NCBI GenBank assembly: GCA_030149585.1
Contig: JASFBJ010000010.1
Coordinates: 1-25,097, forward strand
Length of the DNA stretch: 25,097 nucleotides
From: Desulfobacterales bacterium
GTDB lineage: Bacteria; Desulfobacterota; Desulfobacteria; Desulfobacterales; JASFBJ01
Direction of reading: 5' to 3'
Position numbers and translations under genes: made by a program. Shown piece after piece: positions 8,516 to 15,996 of the stretch (the first letter of the stretch is position 1; every line of letters starts with the position of its first letter). Below the pieces are notes generated by a model. That model searched no databases. It saw only the letters and a program-made list of their open reading frames with translations, and was not told the origin of the DNA.

Positions 8516-8902
8516 TTGATAGATATATTAATTTACGCTGCTTCAGCAGATGAGGCCGGAAAAAATCTAAAAGGGCTGTTAAAGACCCTGCCGCTTAAAA
8601 ATCAGCCGGAAAGCTATCACGCGATTGAAGCTCTTATAAATCGTTTACGAAAACCCCTGGGACAAAACTTTATCGGGATTTTAATACCCGGTGATCAACG
8701 GGAACTTTCAAACCTTATCTCAATTCGACATCTCTTTCGCGATATGCGGATTATTCTGGTTTTACCGGATAATCAGGAAACAACAATATCCAATGGGCAC
8801 TATCTAAGGCCTCGATTTCTAACTTATGCCGATAGTAATTTTTCTGATGTGATTGCTGTGATAGAGAATATGATGGCTTGTCTGAGAAAAAATAAACTTT
8901 GA
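8516..8902 (+). CDS. Small protein of unknown function under a sigma-54 promoter
   Basis: About 128 residues. I chose TTG at 8516 because GGAAGGA (8502-8508) lies 7 nt before it; the in-frame TTG at 8510 is too close to that site. An ATG at 8500 is out of frame and gives only a short peptide. The sequence alternates hydrophobic strands (MIDILIYAAS, NFIGILIPGD, MRIILVLPD, PRFLTYAD) with helices, an alpha/beta pattern reminiscent of a response-regulator receiver. It lacks a recognisable phospho-acceptor set, so at most it is a pseudo-receiver. It has no signal peptide or membrane helix. It stands alone between the sigma-54 promoter and the convergent fdhD. Confidence 0.7.
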   Translation: MIDILIYAASADEAGKNLKGLLKTLPLKNQPESYHAIEALINRLRKPLGQNFIGILIPGDQRELSNLISIRHLFRDMRIILVLPDNQETTISNGHYLRPRFLTYADSNFSDVIAVIENMMACLRKNKL

Positions 8903-8943
8903 TTATAGCCTGGATTTAAAAGGTAATTTTATAGGTTGCCGAG

Positions 8944-9741
8944 CTACAGTGTTAAGCGATAATCATGGCTGTAAATGTAGATTCCAGATCCCTTTGCCAG
9001 ACAGGCCAGTGTAATCTTAAGCTTATTCGCCAATTGAACAGCCAGTGCTGTGGGCCGCGAAATTGACATTATAACCGGGATTTTCGCTCTGCCGGCTTTT
9101 TGAACCAGTTCACAGCTTATTCGGGAAGAGAGAATTAAAAGCCCGGCCGATTGTAAGGCTTCTGAAAGAAAGAGTTTGCCAATGGCTTTATCCAGAGCAT
9201 TATGGCGTCCTGAATCTTCAGCAACAGCCAGCAGCTTAAAAGTAGAATCATATATTGCCGCGCCATGGGCGGCCCGTGTTTTTTTTCTCAAAGGCTGTTG
9301 GCTGTCAAGCATTTCCAGGCAATGCAAGGCCTTAGAATAATTAATGCAAGAGTTATCGGCTAAAGGCGAGATTGCCTGGGTAATCCCTTTTTCCTGTTCT
9401 TTCCCGCAAATATTGCAACTGGATTGACTGACAAATTCTCTTTGTTCAAGATGATCTAAAATTCGTTCTTTTCTTGAAGATGTTAAAAATACGGAAACCA
9501 AGTTAGGATCGATCTCCTTACTAAAATCAATACTCACAAAATCTTTTGGAGAATCCACAATACCCTCTCCCAGGCAAAGTCCTGCCGTGTGGGCCAATTC
9601 ATTTCCTGGAGTGCGCATAATAACCGAATAGGGCTGATTGTGGATAAAGATTGAAAGGGGTTCTTCGTTAATAAGCAGGTGGTCAAAGATTATTGTTTTT
9701 TCTTTATGACAATAGATAATTTGGTGATTTATGATATCCAA
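8944..9741 (-). CDS. fdhD: Formate dehydrogenase accessory sulfurtransferase FdhD
   Basis: 265 residues, normal for FdhD. In E. coli this protein passes sulfur from IscS to the molybdenum/tungsten bis-MGD cofactor and is needed for formate dehydrogenase activity. The catalytic loop CNIC (C109, C112) is present, after the family segment MRTPGNELAHTAGLCLGEG (from residue 42). Other family hallmarks are VAEDSGRHNALDKAIGKLFL, LSSRISCELVQKAGRAKIPV and a GSGIYIYSH ending. No formate dehydrogenase or other molybdenum-cofactor gene is adjacent. It is divergent from the DUF3786 gene and convergent with the sigma-54-driven gene. Confidence 0.96.
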   Translation of the reverse strand: MDIINHQIIYCHKEKTIIFDHLLINEEPLSIFIHNQPYSVIMRTPGNELAHTAGLCLGEGIVDSPKDFVSIDFSKEIDPNLVSVFLTSSRKERILDHLEQREFVSQSSCNICGKEQEKGITQAISPLADNSCINYSKALHCLEMLDSQQPLRKKTRAAHGAAIYDSTFKLLAVAEDSGRHNALDKAIGKLFLSEALQSAGLLILSSRISCELVQKAGRAKIPVIMSISRPTALAVQLANKLKITLACLAKGSGIYIYSHDYRLTL

Positions 9742-9850
9742 AGAAAACCTCGTTATTATCAGAATTGATATTGTTATTTTATAATAAAAATTGAGATCTT
9801 ATATAATATTTGATATAAGGCATCATATAAAATGTTATTTACACCCCAAA

Positions 9851-9961
9851 ATGGGTAATGTAATTAAAACTAAATTATTAACACGTGACAGAGCTGATTT
9901 AAAGAATAAAAATATAAAAACCAGCATCGAAAAATTGAAAATTTTCTGGGAGGCAAAATAA
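9851..9961 (+). CDS. Possible 36-residue small protein upstream of the DUF3786 gene
   Basis: An ATG-initiated frame of 36 codons encodes a basic peptide (begins MGNVIKTKLLTRDRADLKNK, ends KLKIFWEAK). Its TAA lies inside the AAGGAG ribosome site of the next gene, which would suit coupling. Against it, there is no Shine-Dalgarno sequence before the ATG, and the ATG sits inside a small dyad, ACCC-CAAAAT-GGGT (9843-9856). It could be a leader peptide or chance. Confidence 0.3.
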   Translation: MGNVIKTKLLTRDRADLKNKNIKTSIEKLKIFWEAK

Positions 9962-9974
9962 GGAGAAAAACTAC

Positions 9975-10775
9975 ATGGCGCAATTTAAAAATATTTTTGA
10001 AATTTTCAAGCTGCTTGACAAATCAAATTGTAAAAAATGCAATGAAAAGACATGTCTTGCCTTTGCCGCTGCGGTTTTTAAAGGTCAAAGACAACTTGAT
10101 GAATGCCCCAGCCTGGGAAGCGAAATAATTGCGAAATATGGTGTAAAGTCCGGCACCCAGGTTAAGGTTGAAAATGACAGGGACGAATTATTCGAAAAAT
10201 TAAAAAAAAAGATTGCAACTATCGATCTTTCTTTATCCGCAAAGAGACTGGGGGCAAAATTTTCTGATAATAAACTGACAATCAAGACCCTTGGCAAGGA
10301 TTTCAGCGTTGATATTAAGGGAAATATTTCAACTGATATTCATGTGCATACCTGGCTCTCAATACCTGTGTATAATTATATAATTGACGGCGCTGGAATC
10401 CCTTTGTCGGGAAAATGGATACCTTTCAGGGAGCTTAAAGGCGGGAAAACATGGGGACATTTTTTTAATCATCAATGTGAAAAACCCTTTAAAAAAATTG
10501 CTGATACCTATACCAGTCTTTTTGAAGACCTGATTCACGTTTTTAATGGAAAACAGGTTGAAAATCATTATAAATCCGATATTTCACTTGTCCTGTATCC
10601 TTTGCCCAGGCTGCCGCTTTTGATTTGCTACTGGAAGCCAGAAGACGGGCTTGAGTCTGATCTCAATCTTTTTTTTGATTCAACAGCAGAGGATAATCTT
10701 AATATTGAGTCAATCTATCTTCTTTGCGCAGGGCTTGTTATAATGTTTGGAAAAATTGCTTTACGGCACGGATAG
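9975..10775 (+). CDS. DUF3786 protein with N-terminal 4Fe-4S motif
   Basis: 266 residues. The first 50 carry C-x2-C-x4-C-x16-C (C19, C22, C27, C44), the arrangement of the Fe-S domain in corrinoid/CO-dehydrogenase-complex proteins. The rest matches my recollection of DUF3786 (HVHTWLSIPVYNYIIDGAG, GGKTWGHFFNHQCEKP, DISLVLYPLPRLPLLICYW), a family seen in anaerobes that has no assigned reaction. There is no signal peptide. A strong AAGGAG lies 10 nt before the ATG. A weak hairpin separates it from larE downstream. A role in one-carbon or corrinoid metabolism is suggested only by the Fe-S motif. Confidence 0.8.
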   Translation: MAQFKNIFEIFKLLDKSNCKKCNEKTCLAFAAAVFKGQRQLDECPSLGSEIIAKYGVKSGTQVKVENDRDELFEKLKKKIATIDLSLSAKRLGAKFSDNKLTIKTLGKDFSVDIKGNISTDIHVHTWLSIPVYNYIIDGAGIPLSGKWIPFRELKGGKTWGHFFNHQCEKPFKKIADTYTSLFEDLIHVFNGKQVENHYKSDISLVLYPLPRLPLLICYWKPEDGLESDLNLFFDSTAEDNLNIESIYLLCAGLVIMFGKIALRHG

Positions 10776-10789
10776 CCTCATATTGTTTT

Positions 10790-10814
10790 TGCCTATGGGA
10801 GGCAGGATTTTTAA
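10790..10814 (+). terminator. Weak terminator-like hairpin after the DUF3786 gene
   Basis: TGCCT-ATGGG-AGGCA (10790-10804) forms a 5-bp stem followed three bases later by TTTTT. The short stem may give only partial termination before larE. Confidence 0.35.
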
Positions 10815-10859
10815 AATAGTCAATCAGCTCGACTTTGGCATTAATCAGGGTTTTATATT

Positions 10860-11654
10860 ATGGATAAAAAACAGCATCTTATTGATATTATCAGCCGACT
10901 GGATTCCATCGCGGTAGCCTTTTCAGGTGGTGTTGACAGTTCTTTTCTGCTGGCTGTTTGTCATGAAGTTTTGGGAGATAAGGTTCTTGCTATAACTGCT
11001 GACGCTGCAATTCATTTGGATTGGGAAATTGCTTTAGCCAAAAAATTTACCACGAACCAAAATATCCGGCATATTCTATTTCATCCTGCGATAATGGAAC
11101 AACCTGAATTTATAATTAATAATCAGGAACGCTGCTATATTTGCAAAAAATTTTTATTTCAGGAATTAAAAATAATCGCCACCAAAAACAGCATCAAATA
11201 TATAGTTCACGGCGCCAATAAAGACGACCTGGAAGATTTTCGACCGGGATTTAAGGCTGCCAGTGAATTAGGGGTTTTAGCGCCACTGATTACTGCTGGT
11301 TTCAGCAAAGCCGAGATCCGCGAAGAGGCAAAAAAAATGGGACTGGACTGCTGGGACAGACCGGCCATGGCATGTCTGGCAACCCGCATTCCTTATGGAA
11401 CATCAATATCTTATGAAGCTCTTAAAATAATTGAACAGGCTGAGACAGTGTTGTATAAAATGGGAGTCAAATCCTGCCGGGTGAGACACCATGGGAATAT
11501 TGCCGGGATTGAAATAGATCCGGCAATTTTCCCTCAGATTATTGAAAATCAAAACCGTGAAATTATAATTAATGAACTAAAAGCCTTAGGATACAAATAT
11601 GTCACTTTGGATCTGGACGGCTACACCCAGGGCAGCCTTAACCGCGCATTATAA
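10860..11654 (+). CDS. larE: LarE-type ATP-dependent sulfur transferase
   Basis: 264 residues of the PP-loop ATPase superfamily. LarE adenylates and thiolates the pyridinium precursor of the nickel-pincer nucleotide cofactor of lactate racemase. The PP-loop FSGGVDSS is at residues 21-28; HGANKDDLEDFRPGFKAA (about 117-134) and ACLATRIPYG (171-180) are LarE signatures. C172 corresponds to the sacrificial cysteine (C176 in the Lactobacillus enzyme). An additional C92-x2-C95 pair matches the three-cysteine LarE variants reported to hold a 4Fe-4S cluster. No larA, larB or larC is in the window, so the substrate protein is unknown. Confidence 0.9.
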   Translation: MDKKQHLIDIISRLDSIAVAFSGGVDSSFLLAVCHEVLGDKVLAITADAAIHLDWEIALAKKFTTNQNIRHILFHPAIMEQPEFIINNQERCYICKKFLFQELKIIATKNSIKYIVHGANKDDLEDFRPGFKAASELGVLAPLITAGFSKAEIREEAKKMGLDCWDRPAMACLATRIPYGTSISYEALKIIEQAETVLYKMGVKSCRVRHHGNIAGIEIDPAIFPQIIENQNREIIINELKALGYKYVTLDLDGYTQGSLNRAL

Positions 11655-11689
11655 ATTTTTAAGACAGGATGCATCGCAGGATAAATCCT

Positions 11690-11724
11690 CGCTAAAAAAA
11701 TAAAGTTATTTTTGAGCGAGCTCT
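11690..11724. terminator. Hairpin terminator between larE and the convergent small gene
   Basis: CGCTAAAAAAATAA (11690-11703) pairs almost perfectly with TTATTTTTGAGCG (11706-11718), giving a long AT-rich stem with a GC clamp. A TTTTT run (11723 onward) follows on the plus strand. It can serve larE, and its symmetry would also allow it to serve the minus-strand gene ending at 11727. Confidence 0.55.
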
Positions 11725-11726
11725 TT

Positions 11727-11927
11727 TTATTCCGCCAGCAGCAAAATGGCTTTTTCTATAATGGCTGAGGTGCTTTGGCCGGTGCGTCTTTTTTCCCGAT
11801 TTAAAATAAGTTGGGATTTCAGGGAAATCATAGCTGTAATAATTTTTTTCCCTTCAGCTTTCTGGCGCGCTTTCCACCTTCTTTGCCGTTCTCGATCGGA
11901 TTTGCGTCTTTCTTTCAGGGTAGCCAC
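11727..11927 (-). CDS. Small basic ribbon-helix-helix-like protein
   Basis: 66 residues. The first 27 are extremely basic (KERRKSDRERQRRWKARQK). The remainder reads as a ribbon-helix-helix unit: a strand (IITAMISLK), helix 1 (SQLILNREKRRTG), a turn and helix 2 (STSAIIEKAILLLAE). That fold is typical of CopG/Arc-type DNA-binding dimers. A GTG start is supported by AGGGAA about 8 nt upstream. No toxin gene is adjacent, so an orphan antitoxin or regulator are both possible. The ORF is clean and separated from larE by a terminator. Confidence 0.65.
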   Translation of the reverse strand: MATLKERRKSDRERQRRWKARQKAEGKKIITAMISLKSQLILNREKRRTGQSTSAIIEKAILLLAE

Positions 11928-12098
11928 AGATTATTCCCTGTTTTTCAGGATAGTTAAAACAGCTCAAATAATAATTTAACTTAATTACCCTTAATCATAA
12001 AAATTGTTTTAAATTGAGTCAATATATTTTTTATTGTGGTCTGATAAAATATTGGATAATAACCATGAGAAAAATAATTATTATAAGGATTTTAGTTA

Positions 12099-13328
12099 AT
12101 GACCTATGAATTTTTTATCGGCATTAGATATCTTAAGGCCAAACGCAAACAGGCCTTTATTTCTCTGATAACGATTCTTTCAACTGCTGGAGTAGCTTTG
12201 GGAGTCATGGCTCTTGTTGTAGTAATAGCTGTAATGACCGGCTTTGAATCCGATCTTAAAGACCGCATTCTAGGGATTGAATCGCATATTATAATTATGC
12301 GCTACAGTGAACCAATCTCCAGTTATCCCCAGGAAATTGCTAAAATCGAATCTGTCACTGGTGTTAGCTCTGTCGCACCTTTTATTTACAGTCAGGTTAT
12401 GCTGCGCTCTGCATCTAAGGTAGCAGGGGCTGTTTTAAGAGGAATTGATCCAGCCAAAACCGTACACCCGGGAAGCTCTATCTCAATGGATTGCTTAAAA
12501 CTGCTCGGGAAAAAGGACTCGGCAAAAGCGGGCGATCTACCCGGCATTATCCTCGGCAAAGCTCTGGCAGACAAATTAAACGTTATGCCAAAAAATATTA
12601 TCTACCTTACATCAGCCCGGCCGGCCAGGAATAAATCCAGTCTGGTACCCACCATTAAACAGTTTCAGGTAAAAGGGCTGATGGAAACCGGTATGCACGA
12701 ATATGACGTCTCAATGGCGTTTATCCTGCTTGGCGATGCCCAAAAGCTTTTCCACATGGAAAACCAGATCAGCGGCCTTGCCGTTAAGATCAATGATATT
12801 TATCAGGCTCCCCAAATTAGCGGCAAAATATTAAAGCAGCTTGATTATCCATACTGGGCCAGAGACTGGATCCAAATGAACCGGAATTTATTTGCAATGC
12901 TGAAACTGCAAAAAACAGTCATGTTTATTATCATGACCCTTATCATTCTGGTTGCAGCTTTTAATATCGCCAGTGCCCTAATTATGATGGTAATGGAAAA
13001 AACCAGGGATATTTCTATTTTAAAAGCCATGGGAGCTACCAGTAAAAGCATAAAAAAAATATTTGTTTTTAAAGGCTTAATTATTGGTTCAGCAGGAACC
13101 ATAATTGGCCTTGGAGCCGGTTTTATTCTATGCCTTTTACTCAAAAAATACCAGTTTATAAATTTACCTGGAGATGTTTATTTTTTAAACACATTGCCGG
13201 TAAAGCTGGAAGGAATAGATATCCTGGTGATTGTTCTGGCAAGCCTGCTGATCTGTTTTTTCGCAACTTTATACCCGGCAGGCCAGGCTTCAAAATTAAA
13301 TCCAGTTGATGGAATTCGTTATGGTTGA
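12099..13328 (+). CDS. LolC/LolE-family ABC transporter permease (lipoprotein release)
   Basis: 409 residues, typical for LolC/LolE. These inner-membrane permeases, with the ATPase LolD, extract lipoproteins for transfer to LolA and the outer membrane. The N-terminus has the family form (IGIRYLKAKRKQAFISLITI, then a helix through LGVMALVVVIAVMTGFE). A periplasmic domain of about 215 residues follows, then three C-terminal helices of the FtsX type with the coupling motif DISILKAMGAT at about 305-315. The ATG follows AAGGAT by 8 nt. lolD, usually next to it, is absent here: a DEAD-box helicase gene follows instead. Whether it acts as LolC, LolE or a LolCE homodimer cannot be told. Confidence 0.9.
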   Translation: MTYEFFIGIRYLKAKRKQAFISLITILSTAGVALGVMALVVVIAVMTGFESDLKDRILGIESHIIIMRYSEPISSYPQEIAKIESVTGVSSVAPFIYSQVMLRSASKVAGAVLRGIDPAKTVHPGSSISMDCLKLLGKKDSAKAGDLPGIILGKALADKLNVMPKNIIYLTSARPARNKSSLVPTIKQFQVKGLMETGMHEYDVSMAFILLGDAQKLFHMENQISGLAVKINDIYQAPQISGKILKQLDYPYWARDWIQMNRNLFAMLKLQKTVMFIIMTLIILVAAFNIASALIMMVMEKTRDISILKAMGATSKSIKKIFVFKGLIIGSAGTIIGLGAGFILCLLLKKYQFINLPGDVYFLNTLPVKLEGIDILVIVLASLLICFFATLYPAGQASKLNPVDGIRYG

Positions 13329-13354
13329 TCAAACCATCTTTATTTATAAATCAT

Positions 13355-13382
13355 GCTGTGGTGAAAAGCTATGTATCACAGC
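13355..13382 (+). other. Hairpin downstream of the LolC/E gene
   Basis: GCTGTG (13355-13360) pairs with CACAGC (13377-13382), extendable through G-T wobbles to about 9 bp. No T-run follows, so it is an RNA stem or operator rather than a clear intrinsic terminator. A second TATCACAG copy lies just downstream (about 13390). Confidence 0.3.
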
Positions 13383-13528
13383 TTCAGGCTATCACAGAAA
13401 ACTCTATGAGAGATTTGTGAGAAATATCGGCAAAGCTTGACATAAACCATAAGCAGCGCTATATTCCTTTTATATTTATAATTTTGGAGTTCAATCATTT
13501 TGGCACCTAAATCATCAGGAAATTTAAT

Positions 13529-15166
13529 TTGATAAAAAAAGCAGTTAGTACCTTTTTTCAAAAGATACGTAAACTCACTCAAGCTCAATTTTTTATAAAA
13601 CCTTCAGAAAAATCCCAAAAATCCAAAGGCAAAACTTCAGCTGATTTAAAAGAAAAGTCGGAGAGCAAAACTGTTTCAGCAAAATCCAAAGCAGTCAGAG
13701 CAGATTCAGCAGTTGATAAAAAATCATCAATCAGCTCTTTGAAAACCCCACCATATATAAAAAACCGCAAAAAAACTCCCAACCGGAAAAAAAAACCAGA
13801 ACCTTATAAAAGCTGGCAGGTTTCCCAATTTAAAGTTGAACCACTGGAAGGCAAATCAAGATTTCATGATTTTGATTTGCAGGACAGAGTGATGCACGCT
13901 GTTTTTGATTTAAAATTTAAGTACTGCACCCCGATTCAGGGTGAAGTTTTAAGCAGTACCTTAGCCGGCCGGGATGTTTTGGGTCAGGCCCAGACCGGCA
14001 CCGGCAAAACAGCTGCCTTTTTAATTACAGTAATTTCCCGGATGCTGCGTCACCCTGTCGACCGAAAAAGAAAACCCGGCACGCCTCGGACACTTATACT
14101 TGCTCCGACTCGTGAACTTGTAATGCAGATTGCAGACGAGGCAAAGGAGCTGAACAAATATTGCAATTTAAAGACAATAAGTGTTTTTGGGGGGATGGAT
14201 TATGAAAAGCAAAGACGCATGCTATCATCAAAGGCAGTTGATATTGTGGTGGCTACTCCCGGCAGGTTACTTGATTTTAAAAGAAAGGGCGAAGTTAATC
14301 TTGGAAAGGTTGAAACCTTAATTATTGATGAGGCTGACAGAATGCTGGATATGGGATTTATTCCAGATGTTAGAAGGATAATTTATAGCACACCGCCAAA
14401 AAACAAAAGACAAACCCTTTTGTTTAGTGCAACTTTAACAGAAGATGTGATCCGTTTAGCTTCCCAGTGGACCACAGATCCATTAAGAGTTGAGATTGAG
14501 CCGGAACAGGTAGCCGTAGATACGGTTAATCAGCTTGTTTATATTATAACCACCAAACAAAAATCTGCTCTTTTGTATAATATCATAACAAAACAAAAGC
14601 TTAAGAGGGTGCTTATTTTTTGCAACCGCAGAGATGAAACCAGCAAATTAACAAATTTTTTACAAAGTTATAATATTAATTGCGATATGTTGTCCGGAGC
14701 TGTTCCGCAAACCAGGCGAGTCAAGATTCTGGAAAAATTCCGGGCCGGCAAAATTCAGGTTCTGGTAGCTACTGATGTGGCAGGCCGCGGTATCCATATT
14801 GAAGGAATGAACCATGTTATTAATTACACATTGCCTCATGATCCTGAAAATTATGTTCACCGCATCGGACGGACTGGACGAGCCGGGGAATCAGGTACTT
14901 CAATCAGTTTTGCATGTGAAGAGGATTCTTTTTATTTGCCGGATATAGAAAAATTCATTGGCCGGCCCTTAAGCTGTCAGCAGCCTGATGAAAACCTGCT
15001 TAAGCTTCCACCTCTTCCTAAAAGGACAACCAGTCCGAACAGGGAAAAACCGGATAAACGTTCCGGCTATAATAAATATAATAAGAACAGGCCAAAAAAA
15101 CCAAAAGGTCAATATCAAATAAAAACTTCCGCAACACACCGTTATTCTACAAAAAAATCAAAATAA
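13529..15166 (+). CDS. DEAD-box ATP-dependent RNA helicase (RhlE/RhlB-like)
   Basis: 545 residues with the full motif set: Q motif CTPIQ (133-137), motif I AQTGTGKT (154-161), Ia PTRELV, Ib TPGR (243-246), II DEAD (267-270), III SAT (300-302), IV IFCNR, V TDVAGRGIH (415-423) and VI HRIGRTGRAG (444-453). Such enzymes remodel RNA in ribosome assembly, mRNA decay or cold adaptation. A lysine/serine-rich extension of about 95 residues precedes the core, and a basic tail follows it (KNRPKKPKGQ), probably for RNA binding. The TTG start at 13529 is supported by AGGA 8 nt upstream; no in-frame ATG precedes the core. The family is certain, the subfamily not. Confidence 0.94.
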   Translation: MIKKAVSTFFQKIRKLTQAQFFIKPSEKSQKSKGKTSADLKEKSESKTVSAKSKAVRADSAVDKKSSISSLKTPPYIKNRKKTPNRKKKPEPYKSWQVSQFKVEPLEGKSRFHDFDLQDRVMHAVFDLKFKYCTPIQGEVLSSTLAGRDVLGQAQTGTGKTAAFLITVISRMLRHPVDRKRKPGTPRTLILAPTRELVMQIADEAKELNKYCNLKTISVFGGMDYEKQRRMLSSKAVDIVVATPGRLLDFKRKGEVNLGKVETLIIDEADRMLDMGFIPDVRRIIYSTPPKNKRQTLLFSATLTEDVIRLASQWTTDPLRVEIEPEQVAVDTVNQLVYIITTKQKSALLYNIITKQKLKRVLIFCNRRDETSKLTNFLQSYNINCDMLSGAVPQTRRVKILEKFRAGKIQVLVATDVAGRGIHIEGMNHVINYTLPHDPENYVHRIGRTGRAGESGTSISFACEEDSFYLPDIEKFIGRPLSCQQPDENLLKLPPLPKRTTSPNREKPDKRSGYNKYNKNRPKKPKGQYQIKTSATHRYSTKKSK

Positions 15167-15201
15167 AAATCAGAATATTTTTTATAAAAGAGGCTCTATT
15201 A

Positions 15202-15717
15202 ATGTTAGTGGAATATAAAGGTAAAAAACCGATAATTGGTAAAAATGTTTTTATTGCTCCTACTGCCGTTATAATAGGAGATGTGACCATCAAGGATAAT
15301 GCCAGTATATGGTTCGGGACAGTACTGAGAGGAGATATGGCAGCTATAACCGTGGGCGAAAACAGCAATATTCAGGATAATTGTACAATCCATACCGATT
15401 CGGAAATTCCCTGCGAGGTGGGCAATAATGTGGCAGTCGGACATAATGCAGTGGTGCATGGCTGTGTTGTGGAAAACAACTGTCTTATTGGAATAAATGC
15501 AGTTGTGCTAAACAGTGCTATAATCCAGCATGGATCAGTGGTGGCTGCGGGATCTGTTGTCCTTGAGGGACAATCGGTTGGGCCATATCATATGGTTACC
15601 GGGGCACCGGCAAAATTAAAAAGGGAACTTAATGAGGAGCTTTTTAAAAAATTCAGCCGTCCGGTAAAAGGATATCTGACTTTAGCCAAAGAGTATTTAA
15701 AAGCTGCAACCACCTGA
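15202..15717 (+). CDS. Gamma-carbonic-anhydrase-like left-handed beta-helix protein
   Basis: 171 residues made of hexapeptide repeats (GKNVFIAPTAVIIGDVTIKD), followed by a C-terminal helix (GYLTLAKEYLKAA). The metal ligands of the gamma-class carbonic anhydrase fold are in place: H64 (CTIHTD), H81 and H86 (VGHNAVVHGC). The conserved R43-G-D45 is also present (VLRGDMAAITVG). Members either hydrate CO2 or are inactive trimers of the YrdA/PaaY type, and sequence alone does not decide. The ATG is preceded by AGAGG about 10 nt upstream. It follows the helicase gene by 35 nt and may share its transcript. Confidence 0.93.
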   Translation: MLVEYKGKKPIIGKNVFIAPTAVIIGDVTIKDNASIWFGTVLRGDMAAITVGENSNIQDNCTIHTDSEIPCEVGNNVAVGHNAVVHGCVVENNCLIGINAVVLNSAIIQHGSVVAAGSVVLEGQSVGPYHMVTGAPAKLKRELNEELFKKFSRPVKGYLTLAKEYLKAATT

Positions 15718-15755
15718 TTTTGTTAGCCCGACATTTTTAAAGAGGATAATAAACA

Positions 15756-15890
15756 TTGGCAAAAGCGAAGTTTAACACAGCCTGCGCAAAAGTAAAAAAC
15801 GGCTCGGCTTTGGGTGCCAGAGTGTGTGCGATTGTTATACGCAATTTCTATATCAGTGTTCATGAGGTCCGAGAAAACGATTTCCATTAA
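15756..15890 (+). CDS. Possible truncated or small ORF at the edge of the restriction-modification patch
   Basis: A TTG-initiated frame of 44 codons (MAKAKFNTACAKVKNGSALG...) with AGAGGAT about 9 nt upstream. It overlaps the 3' end of the endonuclease gene tail-to-tail. No family is recognised. The good ribosome site and abrupt end would suit the 5' remnant of a gene once downstream of the carbonic-anhydrase-like gene and cut off when the restriction-modification pair arrived. Chance is the alternative. Confidence 0.25.
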   Translation: MAKAKFNTACAKVKNGSALGARVCAIVIRNFYISVHEVRENDFH

Positions 15891-15996
15891 AATGGATCAT
15901 GTGATCTGGGTTGTCTGCAATCCAGACCTCTGTTTCCCATGCTATGTCTGCCGCATTTTTGCGGAACTCTGCCCGACTCGAAAAGGCAGTTACATA
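15853..15996 (-). pseudogene. Displaced C-terminal part of the BsuBI/PstI endonuclease
   Basis: On the minus strand from 15996 to the TGA at 15853-15855, 47 codons read YVTAFSSRAEFRKNAADIAW, then ETEVWIADNPDHMIHFNG and a short tail. This is the ending expected of BsuBI/PstI endonucleases, where an AWETEVWIADNPDHLIHFNG-like block closes the protein. It joins residue V279 of the upstream frame if one base at about 15997 (within GGTTATATG) is removed. Confidence 0.85.

Noticed and set aside
8500..8553. ATG at 8500 as start of the sigma-54-driven gene
   Set aside because: It opens a different frame that stops after 17 codons; the TTG at 8516 has better ribosome-site spacing.
13376..13588. 70-codon minus-strand frame opposite the helicase start
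   Set aside because: It overlaps the start of the real helicase gene and its ribosome site; composition is not protein-like and no family is recognised.
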